From NCBI GenBank assembly GCA_013816585.1, contig JACDEE010000004.1, forward strand, positions 67,017 through 131,016: a stretch of DNA of 64,000 nucleotides. Direction: 5' to 3'. Below are positions 1 to 9,788 of the stretch, one piece after another; the first letter of the stretch is position 1; every line of letters begins with the position of its first letter. The stretch is from Sphingosinicella sp. Its GTDB lineage: Bacteria; Pseudomonadota; Alphaproteobacteria; Sphingomonadales; Sphingomonadaceae. The notes below the pieces were generated by a model. The model was given only the letters and a program-made list of their open reading frames with translations, did not search any database and had not been told where the DNA came from. The position numbers were made by a program, and so were the translations under genes.

Positions 1-1815
1 GAGTTTGGTCTTGACCTCCCCGTGCAGCTTCATCAGCTCGCTGACCGGTCGCTCCGCATCCTGGGGCACGGCGGCAGAGGGGTCGAACATGGCCCGCTCG
101 ATCTCGGTCTTGCGCAATTCCAGCCGGGCGATCTCCGCTTCCGCCTCTTTTGCGGATTTCCTCAGCAACTGGCTTTGCCCACGCGCTTCGGCAGCGGCGC
201 GGCGTTCGTCCTTGCGGTTCGGCCGCGGGCCGGTCTTCTCAGTGGGAGCGGCATTCTTGCCGAGAATAAGGTCGGTATAATCATCGAGGCTGCCGGAATA
301 TTCGATCGCCGTGCCGTTATCGACCAGTACCAGCCGGTCGGCCGTCAGCGCCAGCATGTGGCGATCATGGCTCACTATCACCACCGCGCCCTTATATTCG
401 TTCAGCGCCTGCACCAGCGCTTCGCGCGCATCCACGTCGAGATGGTTGGTCGGCTCGTCCAGGATGAGCATGTGGGGCGCATCACGGGTGATCAGCGCCA
501 GCGCCAATCGCGCCCGCTCGCCGCCCGACATCTTGCCAACCTTCTGGGTAGCCCGCTCGCCCGAAAATCCGAATCGCCCAAGCTGCGCCCGTATCGCGGC
601 GGGTGTCGCCTTGGCCATCAGGCGGCTCATATGTTCGAGCGGCGTGTCGCGACCGTCCAGTTCCTCCACCTGATATTGCGTGAAATAACCGACGCGAAGC
701 TTGCCAGGAGCGCTCATTTCGCCCTCCATCGCCGGCAATTGCGCAGCCAGCAGGCGCGCCAGCGTGGTCTTGCCGTTGCCGTTGCGGCCAAGCAAAGCCA
801 CGCGGTCATCGGGGTCAAGGCGAAGGCTGACGCGCGAGAGGATCGGCTTGCCCGGCTGATAGCCGACCGCGGCCATTTCCAGATTGACCAGCGGCGGCTT
901 CAATTCGGCCGGGCTTGGAAAATCGAACACCAGGCTGGGATCGTTGGCCACTTCCGCAATCGGCGCCATGCGGGCAAGCGCCTTGGCGCGCGACTGGGCC
1001 TGCTTCGCGGTGCTCGCCCGGGCGGAGTTGCGGGCGATATAATCCTGCAATTTCTCGCGTTGCGCCGCCTGATTGGCGCGTGCCGATTCAAGCTGCGCCA
1101 GGCGCTCGGCGCGCTGTTTTTCAAACGCGTCATAGCCGCCCGGATAGAGCGTCACCTTGCCCTGGCTGAGGTGCAAAATATGGTCGGCGACATTGTTCAA
1201 AAGATCGCGTTCATGACTGATGATCAGCATGGTCGCGCGATAGCTTTTGAGGAAATTTTCCAGCCACATCGTCGCTTCGAGATCGAGATGGTTGGAAGGT
1301 TCGTCCAGCAGCAGCAGATCGGGCTCGGAAAACAGCAAGGCCGCAAGCGCGACGCGCATCCGCCAGCCGCCGGAGAAACTGTCGAGCGGCCGCTGCTGCA
1401 TCTCTTCGTCAAAGCCGAGCCCGACCAGAATGCGCGCGGCGCGGGCCGGCGCCGCATGGGCGGCGATGGCGTTCAACCTGTCATGTATCTCGGCCAGACG
1501 ATGCGGATCGCTGGCATTTTCCGATTCGTGGAGCAAACGGGCACGCTCCTCGTCCGCGGCGAGCACCGTTTCGAACGGAGTCTCCGAGCCGGCCGGGGTT
1601 TCCTGCGCAATATAGCCGAGCCGAGCCGCGCGGGGCATTTCGGCCGCGCCCTCGTCCGGGTCGAGCAGGCCCGCCACGACACGCATCAGGGTCGTCTTGC
1701 CCGCGCCGTTCCGCCCGATCAGGCCGACGCGGCTGCCGGTCGGCAAAGCGGCGCTTGCACTGTCGAGGATGGTGCGCCCGCCAAGGCGCACGGTGATCGC
1801 GTTCAAATTGAGCAT
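1..1815 (-). CDS. ABC-F family ATP-binding protein (3' end truncated by window edge)
   Basis: Minus-strand reading from ATG at 1815: MLNLNAITVRLGGRTILDSA...GRNGAGKTTLMRVV...FSGGWRMRVALAALLF...LLLLDEPSNHLD, then a second cassette GRNGNGKTTLARLL...SGGERARLALALI...LDEPTNHLD. Open to the window edge, so absent from the ORF track; track ORF 22..1854 + is its antisense. Confidence 0.9.
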   Translation of the reverse strand, partial: MLNLNAITVRLGGRTILDSASAALPTGSRVGLIGRNGAGKTTLMRVVAGLLDPDEGAAEMPRAARLGYIAQETPAGSETPFETVLAADEERARLLHESENASDPHRLAEIHDRLNAIAAHAAPARAARILVGLGFDEEMQQRPLDSFSGGWRMRVALAALLFSEPDLLLLDEPSNHLDLEATMWLENFLKSYRATMLIISHERDLLNNVADHILHLSQGKVTLYPGGYDAFEKQRAERLAQLESARANQAAQREKLQDYIARNSARASTAKQAQSRAKALARMAPIAEVANDPSLVFDFPSPAELKPPLVNLEMAAVGYQPGKPILSRVSLRLDPDDRVALLGRNGNGKTTLARLLAAQLPAMEGEMSAPGKLRVGYFTQYQVEELDGRDTPLEHMSRLMAKATPAAIRAQLGRFGFSGERATQKVGKMSGGERARLALALITRDAPHMLILDEPTNHLDVDAREALVQALNEYKGAVVIVSHDRHMLALTADRLVLVDNGTAIEYSGSLDDYTDLILGKNAAPTEKTGPRPNRKDERRAAAEARGQSQLLRKSAKEAEAEIARLELRKTEIERAMFDPSAAVPQDAERPVSELMKLHGEVKTKL

Positions 1816-2049
1816 GGCGGCTCCCTACAGCCACGCTTCGCTGCTGTCAGGTAGATTTCGGCAAGATATGAAAGTGCGCTGGAAAACTTGGGCCTTCCGG
1901 CCTTGAAGTCGATCGCGCCATCTTCCAAAGCGGGATTTCCGCCACTTGTCCGGCATTATCCATGCCGAAGGGATGGCTGGAATGTTTACCCGCAGGAACG
2001 CAATTCAATGATTCTCCCGAACCTTCCGACCATCTGCGCCTGATCGACC

Positions 2050-3831
2050 ATGGCAGCCCCGGTTCTCGCCTATGAAAATCTCGACCTGGTCCAGGGCGGA
2101 GGATGGCTGTTCCGCGGCCTCGATCTGTTCGTGGGAGAGCGCGACCGGCTGGCGTTGATCGGCCGCAATGGCGCGGGCAAGACGACCTTGCTCAAATGCC
2201 TCGCAGGATCGATCGAAACGGACGAGGGGCGCCGCACCATCCAGCCGGGAATCAAGGTCGTCTTGCTGGAGCAGGACCCGAGGCTGGACGGCTTTGCGAC
2301 GTTGCGCGATTTCACTGCCGCCGGTCCCGACGCTCCGCCGGCGCATGAAGTCGATTCGATAGCGACCCAGATTGGTATCGATCTTGACCGTGAGTCCGCG
2401 ACCGCATCGGGCGGCGAACGCCGTCGCGCTGCCATCGCTCGCGCGCTCGCGCAGGACCCGCAGGTGCTCCTGCTGGACGAGCCCACCAACCATCTCGACC
2501 TCGCCGCGATCGACTGGCTGGAGGATTGGCTGGGGCGGTTCAAGGGCGCCTTCGTCGCGATCAGCCACGACCGCACCTTCCTGAAGCGCCTGACCCGTTC
2601 CAGCCTGTGGCTCGACCGGGGCAATCTCAGGCGCGCCGAGATCGGCTTTGGCGGCTTCGACGCCTGGACCGAACAGGTCTATGCCGAGGAAGCGCGGACT
2701 ACCGAAAAACTCGATGCCAGGTTGAAGCTGGAATTGCACTGGCTCCAACGGGGAGTGACCGCTCGCAGAAAACGCAACCAGGGCCGCCTCGCCAAATTGG
2801 GCGAGATGCGCGCGGCGCGGGCGGCGATGCTCGGGCCGGCCGGGACCGCCAGGCTGGGTCTCGAAAATGACGATGTGAAGACCAAGGTGGTGATCGATGC
2901 GGACAAGGTCACCAAGCGCTTCGGCGAGCGTGCCGTTATCAAGGATTTTTCACTCCGAATCACGCGCGGCGACCGGATCGGCGTCGTCGGCGCAAACGGT
3001 GCTGGCAAGACCACCTTACTGAAACTGCTGACGGGGGAGCTGGACCCGGACGAAGGCAAGATACGCCGCGCCAAGACGTTGAACGGAGTGGTGATCGACC
3101 AGCAACGCAAATTGCTGGATCCCGCCAAAAGCGTCCGCGACGTACTCGCTGACGGAAGCGACTGGATCGACGTTCGCGGCACCCGCAAGCATGTCCAAGG
3201 TTATTTGAAGGAATTCCTGTTCGCGCCCGAACTGATCGAGGCGAAGATCGGCACCCTATCGGGGGGCGAGCGGTCGCGCTTGCTATTGGCTCGGGAATTT
3301 GCACGCCGCTCCAACCTGCTGGTACTGGATGAGCCGACCAATGACCTCGATCTCGAAACGCTCGACCTGCTGCAAGAGGTGATTGCCGATTATGACGGAA
3401 CGGTACTGATCGTCAGCCACGACCGCGATTTCCTCGACCGGACGGTGACTATCACCCTGGGCCTCGACGGGTCGGGCAAAGTCGATATCGTCGCCGGCGG
3501 TTATGAAGATTGGGAGCGGAGGCGCAGGCAGCCGCAGGGAGGCCAGCCAAAGTCGCCGGCGCCGGCCAAACCAATAACCCCCGCAGCCAAAAAACAGACC
3601 AAGCTGACCTATAAGGACCAGCGCGATTACAATCTGCTTCCCGGCCGGATCGAGGAGATCGAGGCCGCGATAGAGCGCGACGAAGCCGCCATGTCGGATT
3701 CCGACCTCTACACGCGGGACCCCGCCCGCTTCGCCGCGCTCACCGAGGCGGTCACCAAGGCGCGGGCCGAGCGCGACGCCGCCGAGGAAAGGTGGCTGGA
3801 ATTGGCCGAGAAAGCCGAAGCCCTGGCCTAG
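2050..3831 (+). CDS. ABC-F family ATPase (Uup-like)
   Basis: Two Walker A motifs (GRNGAGKTTLLK, GANGAGKTTLLK), two SGGE signatures, LDEPTNHLD/LDEPTNDLD, C-terminal coiled coil as in Uup. Confidence 0.92.
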   Translation: MAAPVLAYENLDLVQGGGWLFRGLDLFVGERDRLALIGRNGAGKTTLLKCLAGSIETDEGRRTIQPGIKVVLLEQDPRLDGFATLRDFTAAGPDAPPAHEVDSIATQIGIDLDRESATASGGERRRAAIARALAQDPQVLLLDEPTNHLDLAAIDWLEDWLGRFKGAFVAISHDRTFLKRLTRSSLWLDRGNLRRAEIGFGGFDAWTEQVYAEEARTTEKLDARLKLELHWLQRGVTARRKRNQGRLAKLGEMRAARAAMLGPAGTARLGLENDDVKTKVVIDADKVTKRFGERAVIKDFSLRITRGDRIGVVGANGAGKTTLLKLLTGELDPDEGKIRRAKTLNGVVIDQQRKLLDPAKSVRDVLADGSDWIDVRGTRKHVQGYLKEFLFAPELIEAKIGTLSGGERSRLLLAREFARRSNLLVLDEPTNDLDLETLDLLQEVIADYDGTVLIVSHDRDFLDRTVTITLGLDGSGKVDIVAGGYEDWERRRRQPQGGQPKSPAPAKPITPAAKKQTKLTYKDQRDYNLLPGRIEEIEAAIERDEAAMSDSDLYTRDPARFAALTEAVTKARAERDAAEERWLELAEKAEALA

Positions 3832-4589
3832 CGCTCCAACGCATATTGGACGAACATCGAAACGGCCGTGGCGATCCGCCCCGGTTCTACGGGGGGCATG
3901 GCCGGCGGAGGAGGAACCCCGCCGGATTCGCCATATCCAATGGAGCTGCCCGTCACGATGATTTCGTTGCCGCCATAATGGCGGCCCTGGGCGCCTTCGG
4001 TCACCGACAACAGCCGCACCGAGCGGGCTCCGATGCGTCTGGCATATTCGTTAGCCCGCAGTTCGGCCGCTACAAGCGCTTTGTCGCGCGCCTGGCGCAC
4101 GCGCGCCGCCGGATCTTCGATAGTGAAGGTCGGTCCATTGATGTTGTTGGCGCCCGCCGCGACCAACGTATCCAATAGTCCTCCGACTTCCTTCAGCCGG
4201 CGATAGCGGACGCGAACATTGTTGGTAGCGTTGTAGCCGACGATCCGCGGCGGTGAATAGACACCATCAGGAGTCGGCCTTTCGCGGCTATGCTGCGGGT
4301 GAAGATTGATGCCGGTCGTCTGAACATCCCGGTCGACTACCCCGGCCGCACGGACGCGGGCTAAAACCCGCTCCATCTGGCGCGCATTTTCGGTGATCGC
4401 GGCCGAAGCAGTCGGCGCGGTTGTGCTGACCCCGACATCGAACAAAGCCAGATCGGGGCTGCTTTCGACATATTCATTCACGGCAATGCCCACCACCGGC
4501 CCTCCGGCGGTGAGATTGATTTGCGGCACCTGCGCCGCAGCCTGTGCGGCGCCGAGAAGGCCGGCTAGAAGAAGCAATCTGTGCATCAT
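3828..4589 (-). CDS. SIMPL domain-containing (DUF541) secreted protein
   Basis: Signal peptide, then a SIMPL-like pattern (VEVGVSTTAPTASAAITENARQMERVLARVRAAGV...DVQTTGINLHPQ). Confidence 0.8.
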   Translation of the reverse strand: MMHRLLLLAGLLGAAQAAAQVPQINLTAGGPVVGIAVNEYVESSPDLALFDVGVSTTAPTASAAITENARQMERVLARVRAAGVVDRDVQTTGINLHPQHSRERPTPDGVYSPPRIVGYNATNNVRVRYRRLKEVGGLLDTLVAAGANNINGPTFTIEDPAARVRQARDKALVAAELRANEYARRIGARSVRLLSVTEGAQGRHYGGNEIIVTGSSIGYGESGGVPPPPAMPPVEPGRIATAVSMFVQYALER

Positions 4590-4640
4590 GTCCTCCCTTT
4601 GATCCGCGCCTAGAACTGACGATGCCGGAGCAATGTTTCG

Positions 4641-6017
4641 TCAGGCTTTCAAGGAAGGTTGCAGGTCATATTGCTTCATCAAATCGTAAAGGGTCGGTCG
4701 GCTGATCCCGAGCAGCTTCGCGGCGCTGGAGATATTGTCTTCTGCCTTGGCGAGCGCCTGGCGGATCACGCGCCGGTCCGTCTCTTCGCGCGCGGCCTTG
4801 AGGTTGACCGGCAAGGCACGTTCCGGTCCCGCTTCCAGGTCCAGATCTTCCGCGCTGATCAATTTGGCGTCGGCCATGATGACCGCGCGCTTCATCCGAT
4901 TTTCAAGCTCACGCACATTGCCCGGCCAGGGCCAGCTATTGATCGCTGCGAGAGCGGCCGGGGTGAAGCCTTTCACCAACGGATTCATCTCCTTGGCAAA
5001 TTTATGGAGGAAATGCTTGGCCAGCAGGATCGAATCTCCGTGCCGCTCCGCCAAGGTCGGGATCTTCACCACGATCTCGGCGAGGCGGTAATATAGGTCT
5101 TCACGAAAGCTGCCCTGCCGGATCATTTCTTCCAGATTCTGATGGGTGGCACAGACGATCCTTGTATCGACCGGTATCGCCTTGCGTCCGCCGATCCGTT
5201 CGATCACGCGCTCCTGCAGGAAGCGGAGCAGTTTGACCTGCAGTTGCAAGGGTATGTCGCCGACTTCGTCGAGGAACAAGGTGCCGCCCTCGGCCAGCTC
5301 GATCTTCCCCTCGGTCATTTTGACCGCGCCGGTAAAGGCCCCTTTTTCATAGCCGAACAATTCAGCCTCGAGCAGGTTTTCCGGGATGGCGGCGCAGTTG
5401 ATCGCCACGAATCCGCGCTCGCGGCGCGGGCTTGCGGCATGAAGGCCCTTGGCCAGCAATTCCTTGCCGGTGCCGCTTGCGCCCAGCAGCATCACCGACA
5501 CGTCGACATTCGCCACCCGCTCGATCGTGCGCGCGACCTTCAGCATTTCCGGCGCGGCCGTTATCATCGTGCCCAGGATCATGCGGTCGTCCCCGACCCG
5601 TTCCTCCAGCCGACGGTTTTCGCCTTCGATGCCGTGCAACTGGAAGGCGCGCCGCACGATCAATCCCAATTGGTCGATGTCGACCGGCTTTTGATAATAA
5701 TCATAAGCGCCGGACGCGATGGCGCGGAGCGCGCTTTCCCGCGCCCCGTGGCCGGTCGCGACCACGATCTTCGTGTCGGGTTTCAGGGCCAGGATCGTTT
5801 CCAGGGTGGCGAAGCCTTCGCTCACGCCATCGGGGTCGGGCGGCAGGCCAAGATCGAGCGTGACCACGGCCGGTTCGGCGGCGCGGACCATGTCGATCGC
5901 CGAAGCGCGATCGGAGGCCACCAGAACTTCATAATCGTCATAGGCCCACCGCAACTGGCGCTGCAGACCCTCATCATCTTCGACGATAAGCAATTTGGGT
6001 TTGTCGGCCTGGTTCAT
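4641..6017 (-). CDS. prsR: PEP-CTERM-box response regulator transcription factor (sigma-54 activator)
   Basis: Receiver domain, AAA+ sigma-54 interaction domain (GASGTGKELLAKGLH, GAFTGAVK) and Fis-type HTH (NISSAAKLLGISRPTLYDLMKQYDL); adjacent to a PrsK-like kinase with 4-bp overlap. Confidence 0.88.
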   Translation of the reverse strand: MNQADKPKLLIVEDDEGLQRQLRWAYDDYEVLVASDRASAIDMVRAAEPAVVTLDLGLPPDPDGVSEGFATLETILALKPDTKIVVATGHGARESALRAIASGAYDYYQKPVDIDQLGLIVRRAFQLHGIEGENRRLEERVGDDRMILGTMITAAPEMLKVARTIERVANVDVSVMLLGASGTGKELLAKGLHAASPRRERGFVAINCAAIPENLLEAELFGYEKGAFTGAVKMTEGKIELAEGGTLFLDEVGDIPLQLQVKLLRFLQERVIERIGGRKAIPVDTRIVCATHQNLEEMIRQGSFREDLYYRLAEIVVKIPTLAERHGDSILLAKHFLHKFAKEMNPLVKGFTPAALAAINSWPWPGNVRELENRMKRAVIMADAKLISAEDLDLEAGPERALPVNLKAAREETDRRVIRQALAKAEDNISSAAKLLGISRPTLYDLMKQYDLQPSLKA

Positions 6018-8113
6018 GCGATTTTCCGTTCTTCCTGCCCTTTGGCGGCTACCGTTCCGGCAGGCAGATAAATTGTGAACCGGCTGCCTTCGCCCTGACG
6101 GCTTGCGACGTGGATCCGCCCGCCCATGGCCGCGACCAGCGTCCTGGCTTCGAAGGCTCCGACTCCGAAGCCGTTGGGCTTGGTGGAAGCGAAGGGCTGG
6201 AACAGGCTGCCGCGAATGAATTCGTCGGACATGCCTTCGCCCGCATCAACGATCTCGATGGCGGTCTCTCCGCCCACCAGGCGGGAGGAAATGCGTACCG
6301 CAACGCCTTCCGGGCTGGCATCGATCGCGTTCTGAACCAGATGCCCCAGCGCCTGTTCCAGCCGGGCGGGATCCGCCATGGCGAGGACCTGCGCGTCGCC
6401 TTGGATTTCGATCGGGTGGGTTTGGCGTTTGGCCTCGGCAATGCGGGTGATGATCGGCTGCACCAGCAAGGCCCGCGGCGGCTGCGCCTCGCTGCTCGTT
6501 TCGCGTGAAAGCCTCGCCAGCAGATCGTTCATCTTCTTCACGGAATTTTGCAGCGTGCTGATCATGTCGGCGCGGAATTCGGGATTGTCGGCATGCCGTT
6601 CGGCATTGCGTGCGACCAGGCTGAGCTGGCTCACCAGATTCTTGATGTCGTGCATGATGAAGGCGAAGCGGCGATTGAATTCGTCGAACCGTTGGGCGTC
6701 GGCAAGCGCCGCCTGGCCCCGGGCTTCGGCGAAATAGCTTGCCGCCTGGATGCCGGCTGTTCGAAAGAGGTCATAATCCTCCCAATCCATCGGTCGCCGC
6801 GGTTGTGGGTGGTCGAGCAGGACAAGACCGACCAGCCGTTCATTATGAACCAGAGGTATTCCTGCCCAGGCGGCGCCGTCATGGGCAAACCAGCCAGGAA
6901 TTCTCGCCTTCAGGTCTTTGCGCCTGATCACCTGATCCGAGTGCGCCCCGAAATCGATCACATAAGCAGTCGTTTCCAGGAAGCGGACTAGTTCCAGGCT
7001 TGCGGCGCCGGCGGGGTCCGTCCGATGGGGCCAATTCCACCGGGCGGCGGGGGCCAGGCAATGATGTTCGTCCGCCATCAGCAGCAATCCCCCGGGGGAA
7101 CCTGCCATGTCGGCAAGCGCCTTGACGACGCGTTCCCCAAGGGGTCGACCGCCCTCCCCGGCACCGCCGACCGCGCGCGTGAAGCGAAGCCAGTCTTCGC
7201 GATAATCATAGCGATGTTCGAAGAAATGCTTGGAGACGATCACGCGGAGCCACGCCCGCGCTCCCTTGGCCGAAAGCAGCAGGAACAGGCCGGCAATGGT
7301 CATCGCAGCAATAAGGCCAAGCCGCGCCATCGAAACCCATTCGCCCCCCGCCGCGCCGATCGCCCTCGATCCAGCCATCATCAGGATGAAATAAAAGAGG
7401 ATGGCGATGATCGAGATCGACTGGAAGGTAGCCCTTCGCGACAGCTTGATCTGCCAGCTGGAATTGCGGCTGCTCGCCAGCGCGAACAAGGGAGCAAGCA
7501 GCGCGACGACTCCGCCCCGCAGTGCGAACAGGGCATTGTCCATGTCGCCGGTCAGGTAGGCAAAGGTGTAGAGATGGAGGTCGTAGGCCCAGATTGCCGC
7601 GAGGGCGATGACCGGAAGCTGGAGCGCGCCCCTCGAATTGGGCGAGGCCTGACCGTAGAGATTGTGAAGCAGTACCAGCGAACCGGCGGCGGCGATGACG
7701 CCCAGGCTGGATTTACTCGAGGTCAGGACCGCTTCGAATGCCGAAGCCCCGCCCAAAAGTCCGCCGAGCAGCGCGGAAAGACCGGCGAAAATGATTTGCA
7801 GGCCGATAATGGCAGCTATCGCCGCATAGACCCATTTTACGGCGCGCTGCAGCTTATCGTCGGCGGCATGGCGGATCATTCCGTACATGAAGCAGAGAAA
7901 GGCGAGGTTGCGGACGCTTTCGGCAAGGCTTGCGCCGATCCCCTGGGGACCGTCCAGGGCCTGAAACAATGCCCATATTGAAACACAGGCAAACGCCACC
8001 AGCAATAAGGGATTGAACTGGGCGCTGCCGCGCTGACGCGCATGCCAGACCATCAGCCCGGCGTAGAGCAGGGCCGCAAGCGCGTGACTCCAGAGGCCGA
8101 CAAGCGCGGTCAC
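6014..8113 (-). CDS. prsK: XrtA/PEP-CTERM system histidine kinase
   Basis: N-terminal multi-TM region, GAF-like region, HisKA (FAFIMHDIKNLVSQLSLVARNAERH) and HATPase (FGVGAFEARTLVAAMGGRI). GTG start (VTALVGLWSHAL) preferred over the longer ORF start at 8182. Confidence 0.88.
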   Translation of the reverse strand: MTALVGLWSHALAALLYAGLMVWHARQRGSAQFNPLLLVAFACVSIWALFQALDGPQGIGASLAESVRNLAFLCFMYGMIRHAADDKLQRAVKWVYAAIAAIIGLQIIFAGLSALLGGLLGGASAFEAVLTSSKSSLGVIAAAGSLVLLHNLYGQASPNSRGALQLPVIALAAIWAYDLHLYTFAYLTGDMDNALFALRGGVVALLAPLFALASSRNSSWQIKLSRRATFQSISIIAILFYFILMMAGSRAIGAAGGEWVSMARLGLIAAMTIAGLFLLLSAKGARAWLRVIVSKHFFEHRYDYREDWLRFTRAVGGAGEGGRPLGERVVKALADMAGSPGGLLLMADEHHCLAPAARWNWPHRTDPAGAASLELVRFLETTAYVIDFGAHSDQVIRRKDLKARIPGWFAHDGAAWAGIPLVHNERLVGLVLLDHPQPRRPMDWEDYDLFRTAGIQAASYFAEARGQAALADAQRFDEFNRRFAFIMHDIKNLVSQLSLVARNAERHADNPEFRADMISTLQNSVKKMNDLLARLSRETSSEAQPPRALLVQPIITRIAEAKRQTHPIEIQGDAQVLAMADPARLEQALGHLVQNAIDASPEGVAVRISSRLVGGETAIEIVDAGEGMSDEFIRGSLFQPFASTKPNGFGVGAFEARTLVAAMGGRIHVASRQGEGSRFTIYLPAGTVAAKGQEERKIA

Positions 8114-8247
8114 CGATGCGCCTCCCCCCAGGGAAAAGGGCGCGAATCTGTAAGATTCTTCGACATGCGCCCTGTGTCGCACAAATTGACAAAAAAATTC
8201 TGAAGACCATCTGAGGGTGGAGCATTGCCGCTGTGGCAGGAGAATAT

Positions 8248-9204
8248 ATGGTCCTGATGAAGAGCCTCGGCCGAAGCGGCCTTGAAATCCCCCGGCTGGT
8301 GCTGGGCGGCAATGTGTTCGGCTTTACGCTCAAAGGCGATGGAGCCTTTCGGGTGCTGGACCGGTTCGTGGATGGCGGCGGGACCATGATCGACACTGCC
8401 GACGTCTATTCCAACTGGGTTTCCGGAAATGTCGGCGGCGAATCCGAAACGCTGATCGGCGAATGGTTGAAGAGGCGCGGACGGCGCGACGACGTGCTGA
8501 TCGCGACCAAGGTCGGCATGCTGCCCGGCGAAGGCGGCGAGAAGCTGGAACCCTCCCGTATCGCGGCGGCGGCCGAGGCCTCGCTCAAACGGCTCGGGAC
8601 GGATTATATCGACCTTTATTACGCCCATCAGGATGATGAGAGGACGCCGCTGGAAGAAACGCTGGCGGCATTCGACGCGCTGGTAAAGACCGGCAAGGTG
8701 CGTGCCCTCGGCGCGTCCAACTATTCGGCCGAACGGCTGCGTCAGGCTTTGGACATTTCCGTACGCGAAGGCTTCGCCGGCTATCAAATTCTCCAGCCCG
8801 AATATAATCTGATCGTCCGAAACCGCTTTGAAGGAGCGCTGCAGCATCTGTGTCTGGAGCGCGAAATCGATGTACTTCCTTATTTTGGCCTCGCGTCGGG
8901 CTTTCTTACCGGCAAATATCGATCCGAAGCGGACCTGAAGAAGAGCGTGCGGGGTGGTCGCATGCCTGCCTACATGAACGCGCGCGGCTTCGCCGTACTG
9001 GAAGCGCTGGACGAAATTGCCGCGGAGAGCGGCGCCAGTCAGGCGCAGATCGCCCTTGCCTGGATTTCCGCGCAGCCCGGAATAATTGCGCCCATTGCAA
9101 GCGCGACCAAGGTGGAGCAGCTTGACGAATTGCTGGGAGCGATGGAGCTTGAGTTGAGCCCCGACCAGATCGAGCGCCTGAATGAGGCGGGGAGAGAAGA
9201 ATGA
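8248..9204 (+). CDS. Aldo/keto reductase
   Basis: AKR features (GTDYIDLYYAHQDDERTPLEETLAAFDALVKTGKVRALGASNYS); AGGAG just upstream of ATG at 8248. Confidence 0.9.
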   Translation: MVLMKSLGRSGLEIPRLVLGGNVFGFTLKGDGAFRVLDRFVDGGGTMIDTADVYSNWVSGNVGGESETLIGEWLKRRGRRDDVLIATKVGMLPGEGGEKLEPSRIAAAAEASLKRLGTDYIDLYYAHQDDERTPLEETLAAFDALVKTGKVRALGASNYSAERLRQALDISVREGFAGYQILQPEYNLIVRNRFEGALQHLCLEREIDVLPYFGLASGFLTGKYRSEADLKKSVRGGRMPAYMNARGFAVLEALDEIAAESGASQAQIALAWISAQPGIIAPIASATKVEQLDELLGAMELELSPDQIERLNEAGREE

Positions 9205-9788
9205 AACCGATTTACGCCTTATTGCTGCTCGCCGCCCTCGCGGGTTCCACCGGCCAGGCCGCGCCCGCGGGCAAATCCGAAACGGCGATATTCGCCGGGG
9301 GCTGTTTCTGGTGCACCGAGGCCGATTTCGAGAAGGTGAAGGGCGTCCGCAATGCGGTGTCCGGCTATACCGGCGGCCGCACCGCCAACCCCACCTACGA
9401 GCAGGTTTCCGATGGCCGTACCGGTCATTATGAGGCGGTGCGCGTCACTTATGACCCAAATGTGGTTAGCTATCGCCAATTGGCGCGCCATTTCTTCCGC
9501 ACCGTTGATCCGACCGATGCCGGCGGGCAATTTTGCGACCGGGGCGAAAGCTACCGCACGGCGATATTCGTGAACGGCCAAGGCCAGCGCAAGGATGCCG
9601 AACAGGCCAAGGCCGCGGCAGCGCAGTTGCTCAAGCGGCCGGTGGTAACGCCGATTATCGATTCCAAGCGCTTCTATCCGGCCGAGGGATATCATCAGGA
9701 TTATTACAAGAAGAATTCGATCCGCTATCGTTTCTACCGCGGACGTTGCGGCCGGGACGCACGGCTGAAGCAGGTCTGGGGAAGCTAA
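9201..9788 (+). CDS. msrA: Peptide-methionine (S)-S-oxide reductase MsrA
   Basis: AIFAGGCFWCTEADFEKVKGVRNAVSGYTGG with the GCFW active site, signal peptide; 4-bp overlap with the AKR gene. Confidence 0.93.
   Translation: MKPIYALLLLAALAGSTGQAAPAGKSETAIFAGGCFWCTEADFEKVKGVRNAVSGYTGGRTANPTYEQVSDGRTGHYEAVRVTYDPNVVSYRQLARHFFRTVDPTDAGGQFCDRGESYRTAIFVNGQGQRKDAEQAKAAAAQLLKRPVVTPIIDSKRFYPAEGYHQDYYKKNSIRYRFYRGRCGRDARLKQVWGS

Noticed and set aside
22-1854. 610-aa + strand ORF at the start of the window
   Set aside because: Antisense of a clear ABC-F gene running off the left edge on the minus strand; long antisense ORFs are expected in GC-rich DNA.
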